NCBI GenBank assembly: GCA_002842755.1
Contig: PHDU01000007.1
Coordinates: 1 to 64,000, forward strand
Direction: 5' to 3'
Source: Bacteroidetes bacterium HGW-Bacteroidetes-1
Lineage (GTDB): Bacteria > Bacteroidota > Bacteroidia > Bacteroidales > F082
Length of the DNA: 64,000 nucleotides
This document shows, one piece after another, positions 1-10,322 of this stretch (position 1 is the first letter of the stretch; each line of letters starts with the position of its first letter). A model generated the notes under the pieces. It did not search any database and was not told where the DNA came from. It saw only the letters and a program-made list of their open reading frames with translations. Position numbers and translations under genes: made by a program.

Positions 1-117
1 TAATTGAATTACACAATGAAAAATTGAAAAGATTCAAACAATTTATCAACACTACTTTGTTAATAGTCAATGTGTTGTGTGTTTTCTTGCAGACACTATT
101 TATGTCTCCAAATACTA

Positions 118-561
118 TTACTTAACTTTTTGCAAGCGGATATAAAGGATCTTTAGCAAAAAATAATAGACCAATATCGCTGTAATCAATCCTGTTAGAA
201 TCCCACCAACCAAAAGCGAAAGAAATACATCGGAGCCCGCTTTGAAAATGATTGATATAAACTGAAAATCAACTTTATCTCCTATCATAAAGCTGGGATT
301 AACTCCAAGAAGATGCTTTCCAAGCCAGTAGTTGAAAGAGAAGATAAATGCCCCGGTTGCGAGATTAGTGTTAAAAACAGCAATGCAGGCAGCTTTCTTA
401 TTGAGCTTAAATAAAGTGGCAATACCCAAAGAAACGATCATCTGAAATCCCGGGATTGGCAGCATTCCAATAAATGAACCCATTGCAAATCCTTTGGCAA
501 CTACTTTGGGTTCATCCTGAATGGTGAAGATACTTTTGAAAATTTTTAGCGGGTTTTTCAT
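118..561 (-). CDS. DUF2062 domain-containing membrane protein
   Basis: 147-aa ORF; 'KGFAMGSFIGMLPIPGFQ' and hydrophobic segments typical of DUF2062. Confidence 0.8.
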   Translation of the reverse strand: MKNPLKIFKSIFTIQDEPKVVAKGFAMGSFIGMLPIPGFQMIVSLGIATLFKLNKKAACIAVFNTNLATGAFIFSFNYWLGKHLLGVNPSFMIGDKVDFQFISIIFKAGSDVFLSLLVGGILTGLITAILVYYFLLKILYIRLQKVK

Positions 562-630
562 CGGATTTATTATGTGACTTAAAATGAATGACTTGACTTA
601 AAAGATTGTATCTTGCAATATCGATTTGGA

Positions 631-1344
631 TCACATTCGCTTTGCAAATGGCTTTGTCTCTGAGGATAGTTCTTTAAGCAAACTGAAGGAATGAAATAAT
701 TTATTCTGAATGATCGGATCTCTTATAATACGCGGTATGCCTGAATTTGAAAAGGATATTGCAGAAAAACTTACTTCGGTGGTCCCATTGTCCAGCGGAT
801 TGAGTTCCCATTTCCCAAAATATAGCCGCTGTCTGTTTACATTGCTTAATGGGGCAATATAATCGGGTAAGGCAGAAAGAAGAATAATGACCTTTTGATT
901 TTCTTTTATCAAAATATTCTTCACCACCAGATCCTGCTGCGAAAAGGGATAAGGAATGTCATACACGGAATGTGTAATCCAGGTATATCCCTCATGCTTT
1001 AAAAGTTTCATGCTTTTTATACCATAGTTCCAGACCATCACTTTTTCCGGAAGTATCAAGTGCACCAATACACTTTGAATATCAGCGTCAACTACAAAAT
1101 GAGACGAAATTTCTCTGGTTTTTAATGAGTCTCCAAATGTCAGCCAACGGCTTCTTAATGTTACTTCGTTATCCTGTTTTAGAATTTCCCAGCTTTTACA
1201 AGACGCCATTTCAGTTACCAGTCTGATATCCTCAATTGTATTCCACCATTTTTGAGCCAGAGCGTTTGTTCCGTTTATAATCAGTATCGTAAACAGTACT
1301 GTGACTTTTGAAGCCTTTATGATTAATTCAAATTTTGTCTGCAT
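631..1344 (-). CDS. START/polyketide-cyclase-like lipid-binding domain protein, secreted
   Basis: ORF 631..1422; likely internal start at MQTKFELI, which gives a signal peptide ending ...ALAQ and avoids overlap with the upstream gene; START-like pattern 'YGIKSMKLLKHEGYTWITHSVYDIPYPFSQQDLV'. Confidence 0.6.
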   Translation of the reverse strand: MQTKFELIIKASKVTVLFTILIINGTNALAQKWWNTIEDIRLVTEMASCKSWEILKQDNEVTLRSRWLTFGDSLKTREISSHFVVDADIQSVLVHLILPEKVMVWNYGIKSMKLLKHEGYTWITHSVYDIPYPFSQQDLVVKNILIKENQKVIILLSALPDYIAPLSNVNRQRLYFGKWELNPLDNGTTEVSFSAISFSNSGIPRIIRDPIIQNKLFHSFSLLKELSSETKPFAKRM

Positions 1345-1364
1345 TTTTTGATCAACTAATGAAT

Positions 1365-2342
1365 TTAAAAACGTTTTAATTTTTCCTTTTTGAAATAATT
1401 CAGTGCGTCCATAATGGCGCAATCAACCGGACGATAATGAATACCAATTTCTGCCACAGATTTATTGTTTGAATAGTAATTATTGGTGCATATAATTTTC
1501 ATGTTAACAAGGCTCAGATTGGTTTTAATTCTGAAGGCTTTAAGCAGTTCGCCAAAAAAGCCGATGCCGGTCAGAACAGTTTCGGGTATTTTTACCATTA
1601 CAGGTCTTTGGCTAGCAACATGATTTAATTTTTTGAAAAATTCCTCATAAGAAAGATTCTCGTTGCCAAGGATATATTTTTCGCCGTTTCGTCCCTTTTC
1701 GATACATTTTATGATACCATCGGCAACATCTTCCACATGAACAAAGTTTTTGCCTCCGGGAGGATAGAAAATGACTTTTTTTCGCCAACCCATCAAAATG
1801 ATTTTGCCCGAACTCGGTTTAGTATCGAAAGCGCCAAGCATAAAAGTCGGATTTACGATGATGGTTTCCATCTTTTGTGGGTGACTCAACAGATAGTTTT
1901 CTGCAACCATTTTGCTTTGGGCATAAAAAGAATTACTAAATGGCAACCTGACCGGATCACTTTCATTTCCGGGATTTTCAATCGATCCATATCCCAATGT
2001 ATTGGCCGTACTCACAAAAACAAACCGCTTCACCCTGCATTTCGCAGCAGCAAGAAATAGCTGTATGGTGGCATTGCAATTTATCTTCCAGTAATCAGTA
2101 AAATCGAGCAAATTCTGACTGGTGATTGCAGCAATGTGAACTACATAATCGACATCATATAACAGTTTGGTTAAATCATCAAATAATTCGCCTTCAACCA
2201 GCTGCAATCCTGAATTGTGATTTCCCATGAAACTTTTTTTATCTCTGATCAGCCCTTTAACGTGATAGCCCTCTTTTATCAAAAGATGGGTCAGATTCGT
2301 GCCAAGAAGGCCATTAATACCCGTTACAAACACTGTTTTCAT
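1365..2342 (-). CDS. NAD-dependent epimerase/dehydratase (dihydroflavonol-reductase-like extended SDR)
   Basis: N-terminal 'VFVTGINGLLGTNLTHLL' Rossmann motif; YxxxK as 'YAQSKMVAE'. Confidence 0.85.
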   Translation of the reverse strand: MKTVFVTGINGLLGTNLTHLLIKEGYHVKGLIRDKKSFMGNHNSGLQLVEGELFDDLTKLLYDVDYVVHIAAITSQNLLDFTDYWKINCNATIQLFLAAAKCRVKRFVFVSTANTLGYGSIENPGNESDPVRLPFSNSFYAQSKMVAENYLLSHPQKMETIIVNPTFMLGAFDTKPSSGKIILMGWRKKVIFYPPGGKNFVHVEDVADGIIKCIEKGRNGEKYILGNENLSYEEFFKKLNHVASQRPVMVKIPETVLTGIGFFGELLKAFRIKTNLSLVNMKIICTNNYYSNNKSVAEIGIHYRPVDCAIMDALNYFKKEKLKRF

Positions 2343-3129
2343 AAAGCACCTCTCTTTTTACAATATTCGTCATCATTGGTAATTTTATCCATATGGGTAG
2401 AACTGTTGCCAAGAGCCATATTAAAGGATTCAGCATGATAACAGTATCTCGTTTAAATAGTCTGCCGATGGAATACCGGGCAACTTTGGCCGGGTCAAGT
2501 AAGGTCAGTTTTCCGAAAATTCCCTGCCTCTCAATCCGAGAGGTGATCTCTTTGTTGGTAGCCATAGCACCGGGATTAATTACACTTACAAATACGTTGG
2601 TGTCTTTCAGCTCAGCATATAACCCACGGCTAAAAGAATGTACAAATGCTTTAGATGCCGGATAGACGGTTTTATAACCCATCGGCGAAAAGGCTGCTAT
2701 GCTTGACACATTCAGTATGTAGGAATGCGGTTGTCTTTTTAAATTGGTTAGCAATTGATGTGTCAGCAGTACGGTGGCCTTTATATTGACTTGTATGATG
2801 GCATCAATATAATCAATATGCGCTTGCTCAAATGATTGGGTACCCCCGATACCGGCATTGTTGATAAGGATACTGATGTTGAAATTCTTGTTAAGCCAGG
2901 AGGAAAGCAACCGTATATTGCTGTCAACAGAGAAATCCGTTTCATAATAAATTGCCTCAACCTTATATTCCTTGCTTATCCATTCAGAAAGTTGTTCGAG
3001 ATTCTGTTCCGGCAAACTTACCAGTACAACATTATAATGTCTTCTTGCGAGTTCTAAAGCAAATGCTCTGCCGAGACCCTGACTGGCACCTGTAATAACA
3101 GCAAATTGGTTTTTCAGTTTTTCTTTCAT
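2314..3129 (-). CDS. short-chain dehydrogenase/reductase (SDR)
   Basis: 'AVITGASQGLGRAFA', 'NNAG', 'YPASKAFV'; likely start MKEKLKNQF inside ORF 2314..3180. Confidence 0.88.
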   Translation of the reverse strand: MKEKLKNQFAVITGASQGLGRAFALELARRHYNVVLVSLPEQNLEQLSEWISKEYKVEAIYYETDFSVDSNIRLLSSWLNKNFNISILINNAGIGGTQSFEQAHIDYIDAIIQVNIKATVLLTHQLLTNLKRQPHSYILNVSSIAAFSPMGYKTVYPASKAFVHSFSRGLYAELKDTNVFVSVINPGAMATNKEITSRIERQGIFGKLTLLDPAKVARYSIGRLFKRDTVIMLNPLIWLLATVLPIWIKLPMMTNIVKREVLYENSVCNGY

Positions 3130-3260
3130 CACGATATTAAAATTTAATTCCGTGACAAAAGTATAGATCGAAATAGACATAAGAGTTCGGATGGATAAAT
3201 CCGAACTAATTGTTTAAATAGCTACATTACAGCGATTTAAATATATTCCCGGGTGCGATT

Positions 3261-4352
3261 TTATAAATCGGAACAGGTTTTTTTGAAATCAGACGGGGTT
3301 TGACCTGTTATTTTTTTGAAGGTGGTATTAAAAGAGGTTTTTGAATTGAAACCCGATTCAAAAGCAATGCCAATTATAGAGTATTTATCCAGGTCCTTGT
3401 CTGCAAGCAATTTTTTGGCCTTTTCAATGCGAAACTTATTAATGAAACCGTAGAAGTTTTGGTTATATCCATTGTTGATAACATAAGATAACTGGTGGGA
3501 AGACATGTTTAATTTTTTTGCCAGTTTTCCAAGATTCAGCTCAACGTCCAGATATAGTTCTTGCTTTGTAATTATATCATAAAGCTGGGCTTTAGCCTCT
3601 ACCAACCTATCATCTGTTAAGATCTTATTCTGTATAACATCTGGTTCGGCGTCATTTACCAATAATAAAGCCTCAGCACGTTCAACATTATCTGCCGGAA
3701 AAATTTCTTTTTGCTTTAGGCTGTGATAAGCAGTAAAAAGAACAACAAGATAAGTAAAACCATTCATGAACAGGTTTAATGGTTCATCTATGAATAACAG
3801 ATTGAATATTGTTATACCAACAACAAGAAACAGGGTTGCCAGCACTATGTATTTGAGCCATAAAAGATCAATTTCGAAAGTGTTTGAGGCAAATTGCTGT
3901 ATATCTCTTTTGTGTTTTCTTATCTGGAACAATGATAAAAATGTATAAGTATTTCCCTGAAGGAGAATGAAAATGATTAATACGATCTTAAAATCTGCGG
4001 CCAATATGCTATCCAAGATCAACAACGTCAGGTAAATCAAAGGCATTATCAGATAAAGAAAAACATTCCGACCAATCTTATATTCTGGATTGGTAAAGTA
4101 GCGTATGCTAATATAAAAGGTAATGGGAGATAAAAACTGGATGAAGGTCAGAAGAAAAATAGGACGCAACGCTAATGTTTCGCTATTGATCATGTTAACA
4201 ATTTCTTCCAACCAGAAAGACGCCCATACTAAAAGAAATATGCCAAACCAGATATTTGCCCTCCTGTTCACATGCAGTGGATTCGCAATCAACATTGTAC
4301 CGAGCAAGACCAGAGAACCGAAAATTAATAATATCAATAGGTTATCTATCAT
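3261..4352 (-). CDS. AraC-family transcriptional regulator with N-terminal membrane domain
   Basis: multiple TM segments, then a C-terminal HTH_18 'IIGIAFESGFNSKTSFNTTFKKITGQTPSDFKK'. Confidence 0.88.
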   Translation of the reverse strand: MIDNLLILLIFGSLVLLGTMLIANPLHVNRRANIWFGIFLLVWASFWLEEIVNMINSETLALRPIFLLTFIQFLSPITFYISIRYFTNPEYKIGRNVFLYLIMPLIYLTLLILDSILAADFKIVLIIFILLQGNTYTFLSLFQIRKHKRDIQQFASNTFEIDLLWLKYIVLATLFLVVGITIFNLLFIDEPLNLFMNGFTYLVVLFTAYHSLKQKEIFPADNVERAEALLLVNDAEPDVIQNKILTDDRLVEAKAQLYDIITKQELYLDVELNLGKLAKKLNMSSHQLSYVINNGYNQNFYGFINKFRIEKAKKLLADKDLDKYSIIGIAFESGFNSKTSFNTTFKKITGQTPSDFKKTCSDL

Positions 4353-4541
4353 ATTTTTTCAAAACTGTTTTGATTTTCGTGTTTAGGTTTTTGATTTATG
4401 CTTCATGATTATCATTTTAGATTTGACCTTTGGTAATACGATAAGCCATCCACATTTATTGTTTATAGCGTAGTTATAATTTTGTGAATGCAAATAATTT
4501 AACCTGCATTTAATACTGCATAATGACCCAAAAAAATCAAA

Positions 4542-4651
4542 TTATACCAAAGTGAATTATAGATTAATCCATAAGCTGTCATGGTAGAATGCTGATAGAT
4601 AGACATGTTAGGCCAATTGAGTGAGCAATAATTGGACTATTACATTTCTCC
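4542..4651 (+). repeat. dispersed intergenic repeat, copy A (110 nt)
   Basis: TTATACCAAAGTGAATTATAGAT...TTAGGCCAATTGAGTGA...ATAATTGGACTATTACATTTCTCC; aligns without gaps to 50894..51003 (98/110 identical by eye). Confidence 0.9.
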
Positions 4652-4789
4652 AATCAGTCTGTTGACAATAATAAAGCACAATTGAAAAATGCTTGTCTTA
4701 CAATGATGCTGAATCACATTGATCTCTGGAAAGTTTCCCTATCCCAAGGGTTAACAATAGTTTCGATTGTTGACAGAACCTATGGTAGA

Positions 4790-5041
4790 TTATTCAAGCT
4801 TTAGGTTTGCCTCATATTGATTTACCACTTCATTTGCCTGTTCAAAGTCAGTGTTTGATACGAATACTTTCACCGCGCCAGCTCCACCCGGTGATGCCCA
4901 CCAGGGCGCAATTGCACCCAAAAACCCATCTCTCAAAAACACCTTGATGCCTGCGTTTTCAAGCAAGTTTTTTACCATTTCGGCTTGAAAGGGTGTGCCG
5001 GGGAATATTTCTATGAACTGGCTCTTTTCGTTGGATGTCAT
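4790..5041 (-). CDS. DUF2007 domain-containing (putative signal-transducing) protein
   Basis: 'FQAEMVKNLLENAGIKVFLRDG...VKVFVSNTDFEQANEVV' pattern of DUF2007. Confidence 0.75.
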   Translation of the reverse strand: MTSNEKSQFIEIFPGTPFQAEMVKNLLENAGIKVFLRDGFLGAIAPWWASPGGAGAVKVFVSNTDFEQANEVVNQYEANLKLE

Positions 5042-5214
5042 GGGAATGATTTTAGGTTGATAATAAATTGAATAGCGAACTTAAAGGCAAGTACCATAAA
5101 GCATTGAATAGTCATTTCAATGCAAATATAGCTACACAATCCTTGTTTTAATAGTATAAGCAATAAAAAAATAACGTGATTTTGTGGAATCGGCAGTCAT
5201 AGTTATATTTCAAA

Positions 5215-5580
5215 CTATGCAACTCGTAATATTTTTTCTATCTTGCGGCCTTTCGCCAATTCGTCCACCAATTTGTCCAGATACCTTACCTTTTGCGTTA
5301 ACGGATTTTCAATATCTTCCACCCTGTAACCACAGATTACACCTGTAATGAGGTGCGAACTGGGGTTTAGAGTAGCCTTCTGAAAGAATATTTCGAAGCT
5401 TACTTTTGCTTCAATGAGTTCATGCAACTTTTTTTCATCAAAACCGGTCAGCCAGGCAATCACCTGATGCAGTTCTTCTTTTGTTCTGCCTTTTTTCTCC
5501 ACTTTTGCGAGGTAATGTGGGTAAACCGCAGCAAATGTCAACTTTGCAATCTGCGCATGGTGTTTGTCTGTCGTGTCCAT
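5215..5580 (-). CDS. DUF2200 domain-containing protein
   Basis: 'VYPHYLAKVEKKGRTKEELHQVIAWLTGFDEKKL...ITGVICGYRVEDIENPLTQKVRYLDKLVDELAKGRKIEKILR'. Confidence 0.85.
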   Translation of the reverse strand: MDTTDKHHAQIAKLTFAAVYPHYLAKVEKKGRTKEELHQVIAWLTGFDEKKLHELIEAKVSFEIFFQKATLNPSSHLITGVICGYRVEDIENPLTQKVRYLDKLVDELAKGRKIEKILRVA

Positions 5581-5609
5581 TCCTTTTCTTTTTAGTTTAT
5601 TATTTATAA

Positions 5610-5804
5610 TTACTTCAAGCGTTCCAACCGGCCTTTTCTTTTTACGATGTTATTATAGTCCCACTGAGTTTCTCTCGATTTTTTCAGCCAGCGTTCGAGG
5701 GCATCAGGACTTATCTGCTCAACGAAGGTAAAGAAAACTGAGGCATCTTTGAATTTTCCTCTATGTTCAGAGTAGTTTGCAACTACTCTGTTGCTATCAA
5801 TCAT
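5610..5804 (-). CDS. small hypothetical protein, possibly a gene remnant
   Basis: 64-aa ORF just upstream of the DUF2200 gene, no family recognised. Confidence 0.3.
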   Translation of the reverse strand: MIDSNRVVANYSEHRGKFKDASVFFTFVEQISPDALERWLKKSRETQWDYNNIVKRKGRLERLK

Positions 5805-5869
5805 TCTTTATACAGTAGGCAAATCAATAAGTTATATGTTTTATTATTGTCCTTTTGTTTCGGCAAAAG

Positions 5870-6050
5870 GACCAAAACCATCTGCCCAAACGATGGCTCA
5901 CGCACTCTTTGAAAACACAAGAAATCCTGGCAAAAAAGTGGCTTCGACTTTGCTCAGTCACCGGGGTTGTTATTGCCGGATTTCTATGTATTTTCAAATT
6001 CACAGGCTTAGCGGCACCGCGTTTGGGCGGGCTCACGCGCTGCATTGAAC
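5870..6050. repeat. GC-richer, repeat-like non-coding island
   Basis: inverted pair GCCCAAACG (5884-5892)/CGTTTGGGC (6020-6028), each followed by the direct repeat GGCTCACGC (5895-5903 and 6030-6038); overlapping short ORFs on both strands look spurious. Confidence 0.4.
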
Positions 6051-6140
6051 GGACTATTTACGTTGAAATAAACATTTTCCTTAGGCTAAGGGCTGGCTCA
6101 TTTGGAACAGATAATGCATTGAATTTAAACTTAGCACATA

Positions 6141-6392
6141 ATGGGTTTGCTGCGTGATTCTGCAGGTATTGTGATTAATCAAAGTGGATTTCCATTGTTT
6201 TTGCCCGGCAGTTTTTCCGATACGCTTTTAATGCAAACATTCATGGCTAATAACGCTGTAGATACACTCTATACCTTTCACGTTCAGATGAAACCCAGTC
6301 CAACCCAAGTCACTGTACCGGCGGGTACTTTTGATGTAATCAACTCGAATGGTGTTTTCACGGCATACGCGCTGTCCCACCCAGAATTCTGA
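6141..6392 (+). pseudogene. fragment of a secreted/outer-membrane-type protein
   Basis: 'SDTLLMQTFMANNAVDTLYTFHVQMKPSPTQVTVPAGTFDVINSNGVFTAYALSHPEF' reads as an internal slice with no proper N or C terminus. Confidence 0.4.
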
Positions 6393-6424
6393 TGATATTG
6401 TTTTCGCAGCAAATTGCGAAAAGT

Positions 6425-9007
6425 TTATTCATTAATAATGAGTTTAGCATAACTGAATTGACCATTACCAGAAACCCTGATTACATAAACTTCTTTATGT
6501 AAGTTGTTGATATTTAATTCTTTCTGTAGAGGTGAAAGTCCGTAATTTAGAATCTTTTCACCTTGTAACGAAAAAACTTCAAATGTCATTGGCAAAGTGA
6601 ATTTCTCAAAATTAATTATCACGTTTCCAGAGGATGGATTTGGATAAATAAGGATATTGTCGGTTTGCTTACGCTCGTTGATCACTTCTGCATCGGAAAG
6701 TTTAATGCTGACATGATCACTCAAAACACAGCCACCTTCAACACTTGCTTTTAAGGTAAATATGGTCTCAACATCAGGCATGGCCAATGTGAAGATGTTG
6801 TTGCTATTTGCTAATCCGTTATTTGGTACCCATTCAATTTTCAAGTCAGGGTTTTCTTCAACGACTGCATACATACCAAAGTCGCCTACAAAAATGCCAT
6901 GATGTTTATCAGTGAAGAAAATATCATTGATGCCGAAACCGGTACTGAATAGTCTATACCATTTTAATCCGCCATTATAGGTTTTATACACTTCACCTAT
7001 GACATTGGAAGCATAGCCAGTAAAGGCATCTGTAAAGAAAATGGAGGTAAAAGTTGTATAGCCATGACTTCCGAAGAGATAATAATTCCAGGTTGTTCCA
7101 CCATCTGTTGTTTTCATGATGACCATCGGTGACAAGTCACCACCAAGCATATAACCGTTTTGCTCATCCACAAAATAAATATCTGTAAATGTTGTAATTA
7201 AACCTGGGATGGTGATCTTGTGCCAGGTGTTTCCGCCATCAGATGTCTCTAAATATGCTGCTTCCATATTGAAAACGGCAGTGGCGTATCCTTGGTTCTC
7301 ATTAACAAAATAGACTTTTATGATATCAGCCCAGGAAGGTATATAGGTGTTGAACCATGAGAGCCCACCATCGGTAGTTTTCAAAAGGCAATGTTCGTTA
7401 CCTGCGACAAAGCCTAAGTTTTCATCAACAAAATGAACTGAATTCAGAACTTTTGTTGTTCCTGAATTCAAATGAAACCAGCTTTCGCCGCAGTCAGTTG
7501 TTTTCAGGATAGTACCATTTGCTCCAACAACAAATCCTACTGTATCATTTACGAAAGTAATATCTTTAAGGTTTAAATATAAATTCTTTATTCGGTTCGA
7601 CCAGGATTTGCCGCCATCTGTTGTTTTGATAATGGCGCTGGCACTGTAATTCATACCAGTCATAAAGCCTGTATCCTGGTTGATAAAATGGGTAGCTTCA
7701 TGTGTAATATGGGAATGGGTGGTTACACTTGATAAACGTGCACACTGTACCACACCGAACAATCTGATTGAATCATTTTTTCTTATCATTGTATCGGCGC
7801 CTGCAAAAACATATGGTTTTACGACGTCAACCATCAATGTATCAGACGCAATATTCCCATTCGTATCACTAACTGTAAGTGTATATTTGATTGGATATTG
7901 TGGGCTTGCTATTGGAGTTAGATCATTTGGATTGGAAAGCCCCTCAACAGGATACCAGCGAAATATCAAAGTATCAGGAAGCGGATGATATTGGAACAAT
8001 GTTCCATTGTTCATTAAAACTTGTTCAGCACCAGCAGCATATACATGGCCTTCGTTGTTGATTGCAAGGCCCAATATCGATCCATTATAACCAGTTTTCT
8101 CTCTTTTCCAGATCCGACCACCATCCTCTGTATGCAAAATCATTCCGCCAGAAGCAGCAATAAAACCTTCGGTTTCAGTTTTAAATATAATATTATTCAA
8201 ATTTGCCACGATTCCTGTTTCCTTCGCTTCATAGGTCTGAAAGAAATTTTCGGAATAGATTAGCAAACCACAATCACCGGCAATGAAAATACCGTTTCGT
8301 CCAACGGCAATATCATTCAAATAAAAGGTAATTCCTGTTGCAGTTTTTGTAAAGGTTTGTCCTCCATCGTTTGTGAAAACAAATCCGCCATGTTTATCCA
8401 AAAACAGGATGGTATTCTCATCAAGCACTTCAATATCTACATAAGTGCCATTAGGAGCTGGGATAGTATACCATGTATTTCCACCATCTGTAGTTTTAAT
8501 CACAGATGAATTTATGCCAGCTGCATAAGCAGTAGTTTCATTAACAAATTCAACAGCATTCAATCTTGAATAAACAGGTGATGTAATCTCTTGCCATGTT
8601 AACCCACCGTTTACTGTTCTGATAATGCGTGAATCGACCCATTCAAAACCCCCAACAATAATGCCAGTATCCTTATTGATAAAACTGATATCGTATAGCC
8701 TTATAAATTCATCAGGACTTTGAAGTTCGATCCAGTTTTGCCCTCCATCCAATGTTTTGGCTATTACAGAACCATATGGCCCGCCTCCTGTAGCATAGCC
8801 AACCTGATCGTCAGTAAAGTATAAGGATATGAAACCTTGGTTGTTCGTGTAGACAGAATTCCAATTGATGATGTAGGCGTCAAGCATTGCTTTATCCAGA
8901 CAAGTCATTTCAAAGTTTTTTCCGGCATCAACAGAAAACTTCTGGCTGAAACCAAGGCTCATGGAAAGTGTGAAATACAACAGGTTTAAGATTCGTATTA
9001 TTTTCAT
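6425..9007 (-). CDS. secreted protein with Ycf48/BNR-like beta-propeller repeats, a PKD-like middle segment and a T9SS type A sorting domain
   Basis: signal peptide; repeated 'TTDGGNTW'-type motifs; C-terminal 'NILIYPNPSSGNVIINFEKF...VIRVSGNGQFSYAKLIINE'. Confidence 0.88.
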   Translation of the reverse strand: MKIIRILNLLYFTLSMSLGFSQKFSVDAGKNFEMTCLDKAMLDAYIINWNSVYTNNQGFISLYFTDDQVGYATGGGPYGSVIAKTLDGGQNWIELQSPDEFIRLYDISFINKDTGIIVGGFEWVDSRIIRTVNGGLTWQEITSPVYSRLNAVEFVNETTAYAAGINSSVIKTTDGGNTWYTIPAPNGTYVDIEVLDENTILFLDKHGGFVFTNDGGQTFTKTATGITFYLNDIAVGRNGIFIAGDCGLLIYSENFFQTYEAKETGIVANLNNIIFKTETEGFIAASGGMILHTEDGGRIWKREKTGYNGSILGLAINNEGHVYAAGAEQVLMNNGTLFQYHPLPDTLIFRWYPVEGLSNPNDLTPIASPQYPIKYTLTVSDTNGNIASDTLMVDVVKPYVFAGADTMIRKNDSIRLFGVVQCARLSSVTTHSHITHEATHFINQDTGFMTGMNYSASAIIKTTDGGKSWSNRIKNLYLNLKDITFVNDTVGFVVGANGTILKTTDCGESWFHLNSGTTKVLNSVHFVDENLGFVAGNEHCLLKTTDGGLSWFNTYIPSWADIIKVYFVNENQGYATAVFNMEAAYLETSDGGNTWHKITIPGLITTFTDIYFVDEQNGYMLGGDLSPMVIMKTTDGGTTWNYYLFGSHGYTTFTSIFFTDAFTGYASNVIGEVYKTYNGGLKWYRLFSTGFGINDIFFTDKHHGIFVGDFGMYAVVEENPDLKIEWVPNNGLANSNNIFTLAMPDVETIFTLKASVEGGCVLSDHVSIKLSDAEVINERKQTDNILIYPNPSSGNVIINFEKFTLPMTFEVFSLQGEKILNYGLSPLQKELNINNLHKEVYVIRVSGNGQFSYAKLIINE

Positions 9008-9057
9008 GGTTAACTGTTAATTTAATGATGCTCTCTGACAAACACTGTTTTTTCGTT

Positions 9058-10308
9058 TTATTTCCTGATTGCTTTCCTCGTATATACGAAACCGTTTTGA
9101 TCAATTATCTTTAGAAAGTAAACGCCCGGATTGAATTTGCTAAAATCAATCACCTGATTATTTGTATTCTGCTTATGCAAAATTTGACCATTCAAGTTAT
9201 AAATTTCAATCTCCTTCATTGGTTGGTTTGATTTAAGGATCATTTTATCAGTAATTGGATTCGGATATAATTTGAAGTCCTGACCGGAGGCTTGTTCGAT
9301 GTTACCGAGTGTCGGCAACCAAAGAATAAACAATTGATAGTCAGTAGTATTAAAAGCATAGCATCCCCGTCCGCAAGTTGTTATGCTGTATGGATATCCT
9401 GTTGCCTCAGCGATCGGGTATTTGTCAAGTAATCGAAAATCTTCAGCAAAATACCTTGCGAATTCAATGTTGTCCATTCCATTAATATTCGCATAACAGA
9501 CATGGTCGGAGTATGTATCGTATATAACTGGCCCGTTTGCGCCGGGGTACTTCCCAATTGCAAATGGAAATCCTGCAACAAAAGCTACAGTTCCATCTGT
9601 TCCATAAATCCTATTATCATGGTAATCAAAGTCCCAGGCGTGGTAAGTTAACACATTTGCTGTTACACTATTTACCGAAACCCCTTCAGGAACGACCTTC
9701 AGATAGGTAAGGTCATAAGCTGTTGTCGAAAAATTAAACCCAATAAGATTGGCACTATCCTTGAATTCAATCACGTTACAAGTTGAATAATAATTCATTA
9801 ATGGTCTCATGATTTCATGATCGAAAATTGCCACTCCTATGTGGCTACCTTCATTGCTTTGAAGGCTTACTGCAATGGTTGAATTCTGGCCCGGCATCAC
9901 TTCAATATCTTCTGCGTAAAAAGGCCCGTGAATAAAATCATACCCAAGCGGGAATTGTAAACCGGCCTGTCTTTCTTCAACATGAAATCTTCTGACAGAT
10001 GAAGAACCGGCAAATGCCGTATATATGTATTTTCCATCATCAGACAGCGCAAGTTTTGTTGGTTCACTACCCATTATTACAGTTCCTTCCAGTTCGCCAG
10101 TATGTGGATTTATGATGCCAATGCTGTTCCCATTTGAACCATTCGTACTCAAGATACTTGCATATATTTTATCAGTTACCTTGTCATATACCAAGTCATA
10201 AGTTGCCAGTTCCAATTTGTAAAGTGCTGTCTGTGAAAACACACTGAAACAACTCAGTATAGTTGCAATCAAAACAATATTCTTTTTCATAGAGCTCGTT
10301 TTTTTCAT
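9058..10308 (-). CDS. T9SS type A sorting domain protein with YncE-like propeller
   Basis: 'ATYDLVYDKVTDKIYAS...SDDGKYIYTAF' propeller strands; C-terminal 'FKLYPNPITDKMILKSNQPMKEIEIYNLNGQ...GFVYTRKAIRK'. Confidence 0.82.
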   Translation of the reverse strand: MKKTSSMKKNIVLIATILSCFSVFSQTALYKLELATYDLVYDKVTDKIYASILSTNGSNGNSIGIINPHTGELEGTVIMGSEPTKLALSDDGKYIYTAFAGSSSVRRFHVEERQAGLQFPLGYDFIHGPFYAEDIEVMPGQNSTIAVSLQSNEGSHIGVAIFDHEIMRPLMNYYSTCNVIEFKDSANLIGFNFSTTAYDLTYLKVVPEGVSVNSVTANVLTYHAWDFDYHDNRIYGTDGTVAFVAGFPFAIGKYPGANGPVIYDTYSDHVCYANINGMDNIEFARYFAEDFRLLDKYPIAEATGYPYSITTCGRGCYAFNTTDYQLFILWLPTLGNIEQASGQDFKLYPNPITDKMILKSNQPMKEIEIYNLNGQILHKQNTNNQVIDFSKFNPGVYFLKIIDQNGFVYTRKAIRK

Positions 10309-10322
10309 AATGAGATTTAATA

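Noticed and set aside
5791-6157. Overlapping short ORFs on both strands
   Set aside because: Arise from a repeat-like GC-richer island with mutually overlapping frames and no coherent protein
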